A DNA stretch of 64,000 bases, taken from contig OZ234494.1 of NCBI GenBank assembly GCA_965153455.1, forward strand, positions 4,836,001 to 4,900,000. Reading direction: 5' to 3'. Of this stretch, positions 63,266 through 64,000 are shown one piece after another (positions within the stretch are counted from its first letter, which is position 1; each line of letters starts with the position of its first letter). A program made the translations under genes and the position numbers. Below the pieces are notes generated by a model. It was given only the letters and a program-made list of their open reading frames with translations, had not been told where the DNA came from and made no database searches. This DNA is from Sphagnum compactum. Lineage: Eukaryota; Bryophyta; Sphagnopsida; Sphagnales.

Positions 63266-64000
63266 TAGTTTATGAAAAAATAGCTAGAATATGGCGACAC
63301 CTAAAGAAGAACCATCGATTGAAATTTTGTCAACATTCGACATGACAATAATTATTTGGACTTTCAAAAAAAGAAATTTTCATGGGCACATTTCGAGAAA
63401 AAAAAACTTCAAATATGGCAAACAAATTTTTACAAATTTCAATAGGTTGCCAAATTAGAAATGTAGTAGGAGATATCTATCTAAACCCATATATTGAAAA
63501 TCACCACTTTAAAATATTAATACAAAAATGAAAATAACAAAACCCTGTCGTCGTTTGCAAATTCATAATTGCAAGGGGTGGAGACGAAGAGGTGGTGGCA
63601 AATGGTAATGCCCCCCTTTTAATTCCTTCAACTTTTTCCCCATCCTCCCCCTCACTCATATTCTTCTAGTCTATTTCACAACTTCTCTCCTCATACCTCT
63701 TCTTTCATCTCCAGACCTTTTCAACTTCAACAATTTGAATTAGGCTTTTGTGTTATAACTTCTCAAATCTCATCTCATTTTTTTCTTTTCACTTTCTAAC
63801 TACGTTCAATTCTTTTAGTAACTTATTTTTCTTTTTCTTCTTCTTCTTCCTGTGAAAAGATAAAACAAGCAGACAAGTTAGGCTAGGAAAGGGAGTGCTA
63901 AAAGAAGCAGCAAAACACAGTGAAACATTCGACGCAAAAAATTCTTGCAGATGTGGAGGCAGTGCAAAGAAACCATCTTATAGGTTTGAGTTTTCTTCAC
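63266..64000. other. Right-edge sequence, no supported gene
   Basis: From about 63600 the + strand becomes pyrimidine-rich (many CTTC/CTCAT runs), then more balanced at 63850-64000. This could be the promoter or 5' UTR of a gene beyond the window, but no start codon with a convincing frame is visible. Confidence 0.3.

Overview
The window looks like nuclear DNA of a land plant. Genes have many GT-AG introns, several products are plant families (NPH3, plant-type PLS pentatricopeptide repeats, GT34 xylosyltransferase), and the intergenic DNA is AT-rich with microsatellites and decayed transposons. A UBE2E-type E2 with a Ser/Thr-rich N-terminus and the style of the PPR relic suggest a seed-free plant (moss, liverwort, lycophyte or fern). 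That placement is inference, and no species can be named from the sequence alone.

Layout. 1-864: 3' end of an NPH3-family gene on +, running in from the left edge. 3822-4803: frameshifted PPR (PLS/E-class) pseudogene on +. 6250-14850: AT-rich DNA with simple repeats and no gene I can support. 16818-18466: complete four-exon ubiquitin-conjugating enzyme gene on +, with a minisatellite in intron 2. 19740-20500: a block of degenerate short repeats with a 154-bp tandem duplication. 22508-42234: a very large, apparently intact gene on + for the plant ZFYVE26/spastizin (SPG15) homologue. I reconstruct 38 exons and 2661 codons; the model stays open throughout and its total is a multiple of three. 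44440-45365: T-rich degenerate repeats. 47100-47890 and 52330-53100: two decayed hAT-type transposase copies, both on the - strand. 48097-50130: a U1-70K (U1 snRNP) copy between them that lacks its 5' half and carries a frameshift. 55110-57184: intact two-exon GT34 (XXT-like) glycosyltransferase on -. 58400-64000: AT-rich DNA with minisatellites.

The intact genes do not form one pathway; this is a normal eukaryotic arrangement of independent genes. They cover phototropin-type signalling (NPH3), ubiquitin transfer (E2), endosome/lysosome trafficking (ZFYVE26) and cell-wall xyloglucan synthesis in the Golgi (GT34). I found no operon, CRISPR array, tRNA, rRNA or undescribed multi-gene system. 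The observations most worth checking are the FYVE-less ZFYVE26 gene with a GC-AG intron, the broken U1-70K copy between hAT relics, a repeat family shared by introns of two neighbouring genes, and a perfect 32-bp palindrome.
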